Assembly: GCF_900176285.1 (NCBI RefSeq)
Contig: NZ_FWXF01000006.1
Span: 62,001 to 126,000, forward strand
Length of the DNA: 64,000 bases
DNA from: Desulfacinum hydrothermale DSM 13146
GTDB taxonomy: Bacteria; Desulfobacterota; Syntrophobacteria; Syntrophobacterales; DSM-9756
Direction of reading: 5' to 3'
Below, in pieces: positions 26,752 to 34,623 of this stretch (the stretch's first letter is position 1; each line of letters opens with the position of its first letter). The notes below the pieces were generated by a model. It was not told the origin of the DNA. It saw nothing but the letters and a program-made list of their open reading frames with translations, and searched no databases. Made by a program: the position numbers and the translations under genes.

Positions 26752-28842
26752 TTAATGAAGCCGCTTGACGGTCACGACCGTTTCGTCCAGTGCGGGACTG
26801 CCACCGATCGTGTCGGAGATGTTTTCTTGAAGCACTCCGTCGGCCAGACCCCGGTTGAAGCTCCGAGCGGCTGACCGGGCCTGGTGACCGAAACCGTGCA
26901 GCATGAAGACAGCCTCCGGGTGAATCATGTCCGTCACGTGAGCTCGGATCTCCCCGGAACCCACCTTGGAACTCACCTCGACCCAGTCTCCGTCCTTAAT
27001 GCCGAGGCGCTCAGCTTCCTTGGTGTGAATCCAGAGGCAATTTTCCGGAACCAGCTCGTTCAAATAGGGGTTGTTTTGGGTCGATACGTGGGTGTGTTGG
27101 GCACAGCGGCCGACCATGAGTCGGTACTGGCCTTCGGGCGGTGAGGAAACCGGTTCATAAGCAGGAAAGGACGGATAACCCGCCTCTTCGAGCAAAGAAG
27201 AAACCAGTTCAATCTTGCCCGAAGGAGTCTTGAATTTGATCCCGTTTTCCCGGTCCCAAAAGATCTGCTTGTCGGTGTAGGCAACGAAGCCTTTCTTGGC
27301 AAAGTCTTCCAGATAGAAACCCGTCCCCTCCAGCTGCCAGCGGACCAGATCTTCCATGGTTTCATAAGGGAAGTACTGGCCCACGCCCAGCCGTTCGGCC
27401 AACTGCTTCAGGATGATGGCACCCGGACGCGTGTCGTAACGCGGACTCAACGCCTGATGGCGCAGAAACATCTGCGGCTTGAGGCCGTTGGCTTGCTGCA
27501 CGCAATCAAGCCGCTCCAGATAGGTGGACTCGGGCAGGATCACATCGGAATACCAGGCGATATCACTATAGTTGATGTCGATGGTCACCACCAGATCCAA
27601 TTGATCCAAGGCCCGTTTGTTCTGGTTCATATCCGGAATGGACATGAGCGGATCGAAACGGTAGGCAATCAAAGCTTTCAGGGGATAGGGATCCTCGTTC
27701 AGGATGGCCATGGGCAACATCTGTGCCACGCCGTGATTCTTATCGGGCAACGGGAAATCAGCCGTTCCCACCTTGTCGAACCGCACCACGTCCACCTTGG
27801 GAAGCCCCTCTTGTTCCGTCAGCTTCCGCGCCGGTTTGCCGCCCACTTCGCCCGGCCCCTTCTTGAAAAAGAGCCCACCCTTGGCCTCCACGCTTCCCAT
27901 CAGCGCGTTAAGAATCAGAATGGAGCGCCGCAGATAGATTTCTTGGGGATGGCTGGCCCCGCGATAGCCAAAGTGAAAGATGACCGAGGGTTTTTGCTTG
28001 GATATCTGCCTGGCCAAATTGACGATCCGGTGAGCTTCGATCCCCGTTTCCCGTTCCGCCCATTCGGGAGTATAAGGCTGGACGAAATCCTGCAATTCCG
28101 CAAACCCGTCCACCCAGCGCTCCACAAAGTGCGCATCGTAGAGTTTTTCCTTAATGATGACGTGCATGAGCGCGTAATTGAGAGCAAGGTCGGTTCCCGG
28201 CCGGATCATAAAATAGTCGTGGGCTTTGGTGGCCGTCACCGTCACCCGGGGGTCGATATAGGTGATCTTCGCCCCGTTTTCCACGGCTTCCATCAACGCA
28301 TTGACCGCTTTGACCTCCACCGCCTCAAAGAAGTTCCGGCCGTAAAAGACAATGTGCTTGGTGTTCTTGTAATCGAAGCTCATCTGAGCGTCCGTGTACC
28401 CGAAAAGGGACCGACCTGCGGTGTTGACGGAGCCCTTGCAGATGGCGTCATGCGTGCAATGGTTCGGGGACCCGATGGCCCGCAGGAAGGTCTTGCTTAC
28501 ATGGGTGGCAAGCTGGGTCCGCTCGGCTAAGACCACGCTCTGGGGGCCATGCTGGCCGATGATTGCCTGGAGTTTTTCCGCCACGTAGTCCAGGGCTTCG
28601 GCCCATGTGGCCTTCTTCCATTTGCCGCTTCCGCGTGGTCCGGTCCGGATCAGCGGCGACTGCACCCGCTGGGTGTCGTTCAAAAGAGCCAAACCGGCGG
28701 CACCCCGAGGGCACAGGCTCCCTTCCATGCCGGCCACATGTGGATTTCCTTCGATCCACTTGGCCTGGCCGTTTTCCACAACCACCTTGATAGGGCAACG
28801 AACCGAACACATGAAACAAAGACTGTAGACTTCTTTCCTCAT
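26752..28842 (-). CDS. cytoplasmic molybdopterin oxidoreductase (Phs/Psr-like catalytic subunit)
   Basis: The 696-residue product is a DMSO-reductase-family enzyme. It begins with a [4Fe-4S] site, Cys9-x2-Cys12-x3-Cys16-x27-Cys44, followed by LCPRGAAG. The candidate Mo/W ligand is Cys135 (HDAICKG), and molybdopterin-binding blocks follow (VILPESTYLERLD; C-terminal VEVSSKVGSGEIRAHVTD). Overall it resembles thiosulfate/polysulfide reductase catalytic subunits. There is no twin-arginine signal, so it stays in the cytosol, unlike classical PhsA/PsrA. Start 28842 follows AAAGGAAAG; the ten upstream in-frame codons lack a site. Substrate is not defined; formate or a sulfur compound are the main options. 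Confidence 0.85.
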   Translation of the reverse strand: MRKEVYSLCFMCSVRCPIKVVVENGQAKWIEGNPHVAGMEGSLCPRGAAGLALLNDTQRVQSPLIRTGPRGSGKWKKATWAEALDYVAEKLQAIIGQHGPQSVVLAERTQLATHVSKTFLRAIGSPNHCTHDAICKGSVNTAGRSLFGYTDAQMSFDYKNTKHIVFYGRNFFEAVEVKAVNALMEAVENGAKITYIDPRVTVTATKAHDYFMIRPGTDLALNYALMHVIIKEKLYDAHFVERWVDGFAELQDFVQPYTPEWAERETGIEAHRIVNLARQISKQKPSVIFHFGYRGASHPQEIYLRRSILILNALMGSVEAKGGLFFKKGPGEVGGKPARKLTEQEGLPKVDVVRFDKVGTADFPLPDKNHGVAQMLPMAILNEDPYPLKALIAYRFDPLMSIPDMNQNKRALDQLDLVVTIDINYSDIAWYSDVILPESTYLERLDCVQQANGLKPQMFLRHQALSPRYDTRPGAIILKQLAERLGVGQYFPYETMEDLVRWQLEGTGFYLEDFAKKGFVAYTDKQIFWDRENGIKFKTPSGKIELVSSLLEEAGYPSFPAYEPVSSPPEGQYRLMVGRCAQHTHVSTQNNPYLNELVPENCLWIHTKEAERLGIKDGDWVEVSSKVGSGEIRAHVTDMIHPEAVFMLHGFGHQARSAARSFNRGLADGVLQENISDTIGGSPALDETVVTVKRLH

Positions 28843-28868
28843 GGACTTTCCTTTCTCTAGGCTGACCA

Positions 28869-29243
28869 TCACTTTTCCAAAGGACGCTCACCCAATGCAC
28901 TGTTGACACGATATTCCAGATCCTCGATCTCCACCGGCTTGACCAGGTAATCCTCAATGCCCAGGCGGGTGGCTTCCCGGGCCGTTTCCGCAGACGGAAA
29001 CCCCGTGATCATGATCACCTTGGCGGCCGGCCAGCGGGATCGAAGGAGGCGAAGCACCGAAAGGCCGTTGTCCTCCCGGAGTTTGATATCCAGCAAAGCC
29101 AAATCCGGCTCGTTGTCTTCCAACCAGGCCCGCGCCTCGGCAGATCCGGTAAAGACCAGCACCTGGTGCCCCATGGCGGACAGCACCCGCTGCATGAGCC
29201 GGCAGGCGTCCTTTTCATCGTCTAAGACCAAGATCCGTGCCAT
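28869..29243 (-). CDS. single-domain response regulator (CheY-like)
   Basis: The 124-residue product is a stand-alone receiver: acidic pair Asp8/Asp9, phospho-acceptor Asp52 (ALLDIKL), Thr80 (MITGFPS) and Lys102 (LVKPVE). There is no output domain. It sits 3 nt after the EMC3-like gene and 26 nt before the molybdopterin subunit gene, so it is embedded in the redox/transport cluster. It may adjust transport or enzyme activity through protein contact; the cognate kinase is not in the cluster. Confidence 0.9.
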   Translation of the reverse strand: MARILVLDDEKDACRLMQRVLSAMGHQVLVFTGSAEARAWLEDNEPDLALLDIKLREDNGLSVLRLLRSRWPAAKVIMITGFPSAETAREATRLGIEDYLVKPVEIEDLEYRVNSALGERPLEK

Positions 29244-29246
29244 GAC

Positions 29247-29876
29247 TCACACTTCATAGACAGACGGGCTCTCCGCGAAGGCGGAAGAGCTGTTCGACGC
29301 ATGCACTTTTCGCAACCTTTTCAGGAGCCGCGGCCCCAGAAACCAGATCAGGTGGCATCCCAGATAGACCGCAACGAACCAAAAGACGGAACCGACCGCG
29401 ACCGTTTCCCCTCGCCCTCCCGGCACAGTGAAGAGGGCGTCGCGGCCGAACAGGGCCGTCAGGCGTTCCGGGCGATAGGCCTCGTTCACATAAGCGAGCA
29501 TGCTCAAAAAGGGTAGGTAACTGGTCACGATGTTTCGCAAAAGTCCTTCAAAAAAGTAGTTGTAATAGACCTGATTGAGCTTCGCCTGGTCGATGTTTTT
29601 GGCCAGGGCTTTTGCCTTTTCCGGATCCCCGCAGGCGAGTGCTTCCTGGCGAAGTCCGTACCAGTAGTGAAATTCCTCCTGGAGCTCCTGGTATCTCTTG
29701 GGGCGATAGATACGATCGAGCACACGGGTGATGCCGAAGGTGATTCCGGCGGCCACGGCCACCGTGGCGGCCGGTCCCATCCCATGAAGAGGCCCGAAAG
29801 CCGCATCCAATAAATGAGCCAGACCTTGGATGAAGATGACGATCCGTGCCCATAGTTGGTCCAAAAATGCGTCCAT
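29247..29876 (-). CDS. EMC3/TMCO1 (DUF106)-like membrane protein
   Basis: The 209-residue product has a first membrane span near 36-53, then a charged coiled segment (PKRYQELQEEFHYWYGLRQE ... AKNIDQAKLNQ), and further spans (LPFLSMLAYV; VFWFVAVYLGCHLIWFL). This layout, with a coiled coil between spans one and two, resembles the YidC/Oxa1-related EMC3/TMCO1 (DUF106) group, though the match is by layout, not by a firm motif. It is encoded between the TauE/SafE permease and the lone receiver and may be a partner of the permease. Confidence 0.5.
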   Translation of the reverse strand: MDAFLDQLWARIVIFIQGLAHLLDAAFGPLHGMGPAATVAVAAGITFGITRVLDRIYRPKRYQELQEEFHYWYGLRQEALACGDPEKAKALAKNIDQAKLNQVYYNYFFEGLLRNIVTSYLPFLSMLAYVNEAYRPERLTALFGRDALFTVPGGRGETVAVGSVFWFVAVYLGCHLIWFLGPRLLKRLRKVHASNSSSAFAESPSVYEV

Positions 29877-29972
29877 GTCTCCGGCTTCTCCTTTCGGCGT
29901 CGTCTCCGACCTCCAGGTAAGGAAGGCCCGGTCGGAGGGGCCCTGCCCCTCCGACCGGGCCGATGACCGCCC

Positions 29973-31682
29973 TTAGATCCAGATTTCGATCTTGAAAAAG
30001 CGGAAGAAGAGGAAGAACAGGGTGATGGCCAGCACCCACTTCAAGGTCTTTTCACTGAAGAGCTTCTGCAAGCGGCTGCCCAGCATTCCACCCACGAAAC
30101 CGCCGATGATGATGGCGATCGCCAGCCACAGGTCCGGCAGGTAGCCGTTGAGCAGGTAGCCCAGAAAGGCTCCGATACTGCTGAAGCACGTCCCGATGAG
30201 GGACACGGGCACGGCCACGTACATGGGCAGAGCCCCCAGCGTGGTCATGGCGGGCACCAACAGGAACCCTCCGCCGATTCCAAAGGAGCGGGAAACCACG
30301 CCGATGAGGAGCCCCAGGATACCGAACAGCAAAGGATTGATCTGGAATTCCTCACCCCAGAACTTGAATCGGTAGTCGGTCAGACCGCTTTTCACCGGTT
30401 CGATCCGGCCCATCTGGGCGGCACGGCCTTCGGCCTTGGCGCGGGCCACCTCTTCATTGAACTTCTTTACCATGGCCTTGATGTTTTTCCGCTTTTCCAT
30501 CACGGCCGGCGTCAGCTCATAGAGAGTCCGAATGCCCATGAGCACCACCAGGATCGCCAACCATTCCTTGTAGGTCTTCAGAGGCAGGTACTGGGTGGCA
30601 TACTTGCCGAGCCAGATGGAGCCGATGAAGATGCCCACGCCGAAAGAGATGCCCACAGGCCAGGCCACCCGCTTTTCCACCGCCGCATAGCGGTAGAAGG
30701 AACCCAGCGGAGAAAAGAGGGTGAGCGCCATGTTGGACGGACGCAACACGTTGGCGGCGTTGATGCCGATGGGACCGGCCGTCTGGACCACGATCACCTG
30801 GAAGGCGGCCATGAGCATGCCGCCGGCGGCCCCGATCATGGAGAAGTAGGCACCCACCAGGATGGCGCCGATGGTAATCCACAGGGGATTCATGTACCGA
30901 AAGCCCTTGGCCAGCCAGAAACCATTGCCCTGAACATTGTAAGCACCCACCTTGGTACCGTTCACGTAGACGTCGAACTTGGTATCCGGCGGGGTGTGAC
31001 GAAAGCTCTTGAAGGTCACCTTGAAGGCACCCGTGTTCTTGTCCAATTGGATGGTGGTGCCCTTGTCCCAGTAGTTGCCGCTCTTGGCATGGTCGGTGAG
31101 CACGCTGCGGGCGAAGATGGTCACTTTGCCCTTCTTGGTGGCTTCCTTCACGATGGTGTTGATGCCGTAGTTGCTCTCATGGGCAAACTTGTAGAAATTC
31201 CACTCTTCCTTCGTCTGGATGGGGCCCAGATAAGGAAGAATCGACGGATCCAGATCATCAAACTTGCTCAGTTTGAACATGGTGGTCTTATAGAGACCGC
31301 GCTTACCGCCTTGCGTAAAAAAGGAAGGACCGCCGAAGCGCTTGACGGTTATCTTTCCGAACTTTTCCGGACGGGTGGTGATCATGTAATAAAGAACCGG
31401 AATGGATGTGTCCTTGGAAAAGCCCCGCTTCTTGGCCTCCTTGGCCAACCGCTTGGTTTCATGCACCCCCTGGGTGTCCTTGGGGGCGAAAGTCGTCTGG
31501 GAAGCGACCGCCACGTACAGGTCCTGACCGGGTTCGATCTTCCCTTCGATGGTCACCAGATCCCCAGCCTTGTAGTTGCTGGAACCCATGGAGGCGCTCA
31601 CGGCCGCCTGGCTCACCCCGCACAGCCCCAGAAGGGCCACCACAGAAAGCATCACGGTTACCGCATTAAGGAACTTTCTCAT
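29973..31682 (-). CDS. TauE/SafE-family permease with secreted N-terminal domain
   Basis: The 568-residue product starts with a signal peptide (about 1-25, ending VSQAAVSA). A roughly 200-residue extracytoplasmic domain follows (including YKAGDLVTIEGKIEPGQDLYV), and then a TauE/SafE-type membrane part with the typical glycine-rich repeats (MIGAAGGMLMAAFQ; SRSFGIGGGFLLVPAM) and about eight spans. TauE/SafE proteins export or import sulfite, sulfonates or related anions. The large secreted domain is unusual compared with ~250-residue standard members. Start 31682 follows GGAGGAGG. Its location heading the redox cluster suggests that the substrate is a sulfur compound. Confidence 0.85.
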   Translation of the reverse strand: MRKFLNAVTVMLSVVALLGLCGVSQAAVSASMGSSNYKAGDLVTIEGKIEPGQDLYVAVASQTTFAPKDTQGVHETKRLAKEAKKRGFSKDTSIPVLYYMITTRPEKFGKITVKRFGGPSFFTQGGKRGLYKTTMFKLSKFDDLDPSILPYLGPIQTKEEWNFYKFAHESNYGINTIVKEATKKGKVTIFARSVLTDHAKSGNYWDKGTTIQLDKNTGAFKVTFKSFRHTPPDTKFDVYVNGTKVGAYNVQGNGFWLAKGFRYMNPLWITIGAILVGAYFSMIGAAGGMLMAAFQVIVVQTAGPIGINAANVLRPSNMALTLFSPLGSFYRYAAVEKRVAWPVGISFGVGIFIGSIWLGKYATQYLPLKTYKEWLAILVVLMGIRTLYELTPAVMEKRKNIKAMVKKFNEEVARAKAEGRAAQMGRIEPVKSGLTDYRFKFWGEEFQINPLLFGILGLLIGVVSRSFGIGGGFLLVPAMTTLGALPMYVAVPVSLIGTCFSSIGAFLGYLLNGYLPDLWLAIAIIIGGFVGGMLGSRLQKLFSEKTLKWVLAITLFFLFFRFFKIEIWI

Positions 31683-31733
31683 TGAAAATCCTCCTCCAAT
31701 CATTCTCCGATCAAAGAATCTCGAAAAAGACGA

Positions 31734-31752
31734 AAAGCTAAGATGTTTCCAG
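31734..31752 (-). promoter_or_regulatory. weak sigma54-like -24/-12 element before the permease gene
   Basis: On the minus strand TGG-AAACATCTTA-GC keeps the GG-N10-GC spacing, but the flanking bases match the consensus poorly. It is 55 nt upstream of the permease start. A 12-bp perfect palindrome, CTGTCCGGACAG, lies at 31796-31807, further upstream. Confidence 0.3.
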
Positions 31753-31846
31753 TCCTGTCTTCAAACTACCCTGGATGCAATCCTCACCCCCTTTCCTGTC
31801 CGGACAGTGCAGACACAGATATTTTCCCCGACGACCCGCCATCCGA

Positions 31847-32275
31847 TTACCGGGCCGCCTTGGCCTTTATCGCCAGCACCCCACCCCCGAGGCCGCTCAG
31901 CGCCGCCACGGCCACGCAGACAAGCGCCGAGCGGGTTCCGAGAAGGGGCATGCCATGAAGGTAGGCAAAAAGCGTGTTCGCCAGAACGTGGGACAGGGCC
32001 CCCACGGCGGCGCCGGCCGCCACGGACCACTGCCGGGGATGCTTGAGCTGCCCACCCGTCCGGTCCACCAACATGAAAGCAGCCATGGCCCCGTTGAAAG
32101 CCACCACCCAGGGCAGGCACCCCGGAAGCGTCTCCACGGAAAGCATCCCGTTGAGAAAAAAGATCACCAGCAACGTCCCCACCGTGCCCACCACCACGGC
32201 GTGCACCCATCGCACACTCCAATGGGAGGAAATTCTCCAAAGCATCTCCATAACCGCCCGTCCCCTTTCCTTCAT
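31847..32275 (-). CDS. small four-span membrane protein
   Basis: The 143-residue product has about four membrane spans (VVVGTVGTLLVIFFLNG; PWVVAFNGAMAAFMLV; VAAGAAVGALSHVLANTLFAYL; ALVCVAVAALSGLGGGVLAI). No family was recognised. Start 32275 has GGAG 8 nt upstream; ATG 32251 is an alternative. It is the first gene behind the sigma54 promoter and lies 164 nt ahead of the permease gene, so it probably shares its transcript. It may be an accessory to the permease. Confidence 0.65.
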   Translation of the reverse strand: MKERGRAVMEMLWRISSHWSVRWVHAVVVGTVGTLLVIFFLNGMLSVETLPGCLPWVVAFNGAMAAFMLVDRTGGQLKHPRQWSVAAGAAVGALSHVLANTLFAYLHGMPLLGTRSALVCVAVAALSGLGGGVLAIKAKAAR

Positions 32276-32352
32276 TTGGGCCACTCCAGCCGTCGCCCAA
32301 CGGCAACTCACTTCGTGAACAGGACCACGAATCCGATGGCCCCCGAACATAG

Positions 32353-32368
32353 GGCAACGTTTGTGCCA
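32353..32368 (-). promoter_or_regulatory. near-consensus sigma54 promoter
   Basis: On the minus strand TGGCAC-AAACG-TTGC matches the -24/-12 consensus exactly in its conserved bases, with GG and GC ten bases apart. It sits 78 nt upstream of the first gene of the transport/redox cluster. Two sigma54-type regulators are encoded within 12 kb. Confidence 0.75.
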
Positions 32369-32934
32369 TTCGGAGCACGCCGGAGCACAAAAGAAGGGCG
32401 TGGCTATTTTGTGTGGTTATTTCGGAAAATTAGAGTAGCTCAGAAGGGATATACGCCCGACTCCGGCAGGCCGAAGGGATAGGAGAAAGGGCGCTTGAAG
32501 TGCATTATTTTTACTGCACTGAAAGATTCCCTTTGCGCTCGTCTTGCGCCCGCGGGGGCCAATCGGCGGGTCCGTGCCGCCGGCCGGTCCCTGCCCCGAC
32601 GGGGCCTGTCCCATAATGGCCTCCCGCCCTGTTGTGGCTTTCTGGCCGGTTGATATTCCACCGGCCCCGTGGTGCTTTTTGGTTTCTCTCAGGCAGCCTT
32701 GGTGGGGTGGGTTCGGCCCCCCCACCAAGGCATGGCAAGGGCCGCAGCACAAGCCCGCTTGAAAGTTCCAATCTTCCGGCCACACAAGAAGGGAGGATCC
32801 CGGGCGTCTTCGGACAGGCTCCCAGGGATGTGTCGAAACCGTGCCCATCGTCCTAGTCTTGCACCAGGCTGGCCTCAAGCGGGCAGGCGCATACTTTTTA
32901 TGGCACCCCCCGCGTGAAGGCCCCACCGGCGAGA
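32369..32934. other. 566-nt intergenic region with two stem-loops
   Basis: This lies between the acyl-CoA dehydrogenase stop and the sigma54 promoter. It holds GGCCGGT/ACCGGCC (32644-32666) and a 12-bp stem GCCTTGGTGGGG/CCCCACCAAGGC with a 12-nt loop (32696-32731). Neither is followed by a T-tract. Enhancer sites for the sigma54 promoter would be expected here. No gene was recognised. Confidence 0.5.
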
Positions 32935-34533
32935 TCACTGGGTGGATTCTTCTCGGAAGAAGCGCTCCCAGCGGAAAAGCCGGGCCGAAATCTTTTCCTT
33001 TCGGGTGTTCCAGAGCCGCAGGCAGGACCGCCGGCATTCCTTCATCTCTTCCAGCATGTAGTCCAGGAACAGCCGGTGTTCCGTGGAAAGCAGGCCCCGG
33101 TCCAGGTCCTTTTGCATGCGGGCCAGCATGGCCAGGATCGCGTAGGTGTAGAGGCTCAGGGTGGTGAGGCGCCGCAGCACGTATTCCTTGCTCATGACCT
33201 TTTTCCGGTGGATCATGGCAACGGCCGGCAGGGCGAACTTCAGATACCGCGCGTTGCGCTTGGCCTGCCGTGCGGCGCATCGCAGTTGCTTGTCCCGGAA
33301 GGGCACATCCCACTGGAGGCCGCCCGTCAGGTGTTTCCAAAGGACTTTCAGGGACCCCAGAACGCCCTGCTCGGTCCCAGCCATCTCCTTGGTCATCCGA
33401 CGGATGGCGAAAAGGGGCGGATAGATGGAATGGATCTCCGTGGTGCCTTCGAAGATGGTGGTGACCCGAAAGTCCCGCAAGCGCTTTTCGTAGGGATTGG
33501 TCTTCAGGTATCCGGACCCGCCCGCGGTTTGGAGTGCGTCGTAGAGCACGTCCCAGGCACGGGTGGTTCCGAAAAGCTTCACGTGGCTCGTTTCCATGGC
33601 CACATTGCGGTGGGGGTCCTCTTCCAGAAACAGGGCGGTGAGTGTCGTCATGGCGTCGCAGGCAAAGGCGTGGGCCCGGGCGCGAACGATCTTCTCCTGG
33701 ATCAGCTCGAAGTTTTCGATGGGGACACCGAACTGGATGCGGTTGGCGGCCCGTTTGGCCATGTCGGTGGCGGACTGGTCCATGAGGCCCGTGGAGGCGG
33801 CTCCCAGCCCCAGGCGGCCGAAATTGAGGATGGTCATGGCGATTTTGAAACCGTCACCGGGTTTTCCCAGCAGGTTTTCCCGGGGCACCTTCACGTCCTT
33901 GAAGTGGATGGCCGCCGTGGAGCTGGCCGTGAGGCCCATCTTGGGCATGTCTTTGCCGATCTGGACGCCTTCCCAGTCGGTTTCCACGATGAAGGCCCCC
34001 ATGTGGCCCGGCTTTTCGGGATCCAACTGGGCGAAGACGGTGAGGCCGCCGGCGTAGTTGGCGTTGGTGATGTAGGTTTTTCGCCCATTCAGGACGTAAT
34101 GGGTTTCGTCGTCGGAAAGAACGGCCGTGGTGTGGATGTGTTTGGCGTCGGAGCCGATGTGGGGTTCGGTGAGCGCATAGGAAAAGATCATGTCCCCGGA
34201 CGCCGCCAGCGGCAGGTACTTGGCCTTTTGTTCCTCCGTGCCGAACAGCTGGATTCCCTTCACGCCGATGGACAGATGGGCGATGGAAACCAGGGCCACG
34301 GAAAGATCCCGACGGGCCAGCTCCCGAATCACCTCCAGGTACTCCCACAGGTTGAACCCCAGGCCGCCGTATTCCTTGGCGATGGAAAAGCCGAAGAGGC
34401 CCACCTGTCCCATCTTTCCAATCATTTCGTCGGGCACCCGGCCCAGGGATTCGATTTCCTGCGGAGAAAACTGTTGCAGCAGGCCCTCGTAGGCCACCAC
34501 CAGTTCCTCCACCCTGGCCCGGTTCACATGCAC
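32935..34533 (-). CDS. acyl-CoA dehydrogenase (large form), 5' end uncertain
   Basis: The 532-residue product is an FAD-dependent acyl-CoA dehydrogenase that oxidises acyl-CoA to enoyl-CoA, passing electrons to ETF. Visible blocks are YGGLGFNLWEYLEVI, the FAD-contacting FSYALTEPHIGSD, WEGVQIGKDMPKMGLTAS, and the catalytic-Glu region TTIFEGTTEIHSI; a ~150-residue C-terminal extension marks the large subgroup. The GTG at 34533 has no ribosome site. Protein-like codons (GFLETAYRGFLDAGIYEKFP) continue upstream in frame for 22 codons to a TAG at 34600-34602, directly after an ATG with a good site. The true N-terminus may be affected by a mutation. Confidence 0.88.
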   Translation of the reverse strand: MHVNRARVEELVVAYEGLLQQFSPQEIESLGRVPDEMIGKMGQVGLFGFSIAKEYGGLGFNLWEYLEVIRELARRDLSVALVSIAHLSIGVKGIQLFGTEEQKAKYLPLAASGDMIFSYALTEPHIGSDAKHIHTTAVLSDDETHYVLNGRKTYITNANYAGGLTVFAQLDPEKPGHMGAFIVETDWEGVQIGKDMPKMGLTASSTAAIHFKDVKVPRENLLGKPGDGFKIAMTILNFGRLGLGAASTGLMDQSATDMAKRAANRIQFGVPIENFELIQEKIVRARAHAFACDAMTTLTALFLEEDPHRNVAMETSHVKLFGTTRAWDVLYDALQTAGGSGYLKTNPYEKRLRDFRVTTIFEGTTEIHSIYPPLFAIRRMTKEMAGTEQGVLGSLKVLWKHLTGGLQWDVPFRDKQLRCAARQAKRNARYLKFALPAVAMIHRKKVMSKEYVLRRLTTLSLYTYAILAMLARMQKDLDRGLLSTEHRLFLDYMLEEMKECRRSCLRLWNTRKEKISARLFRWERFFREESTQ

Positions 34534-34623
34534 CGGGAATTTTTCATAGATCCCCGCGTCCAGAAACCCGCGGTAGGCTGTCTCCAGAAATCCAGCTCGC
34601 TACATAGGCCTCACCTCTTGTCC

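Noticed and set aside
26752-28842. Selenocysteine-containing formate dehydrogenase
   Set aside because: The reading frame has Cys135 at the candidate ligand position and no internal TGA.
34600-34602. Pyrrolysine codon in the acyl-CoA dehydrogenase
   Set aside because: An amber codon at position two has no functional precedent in this family and no pyl genes are in the window; a mutation or other start is simpler.
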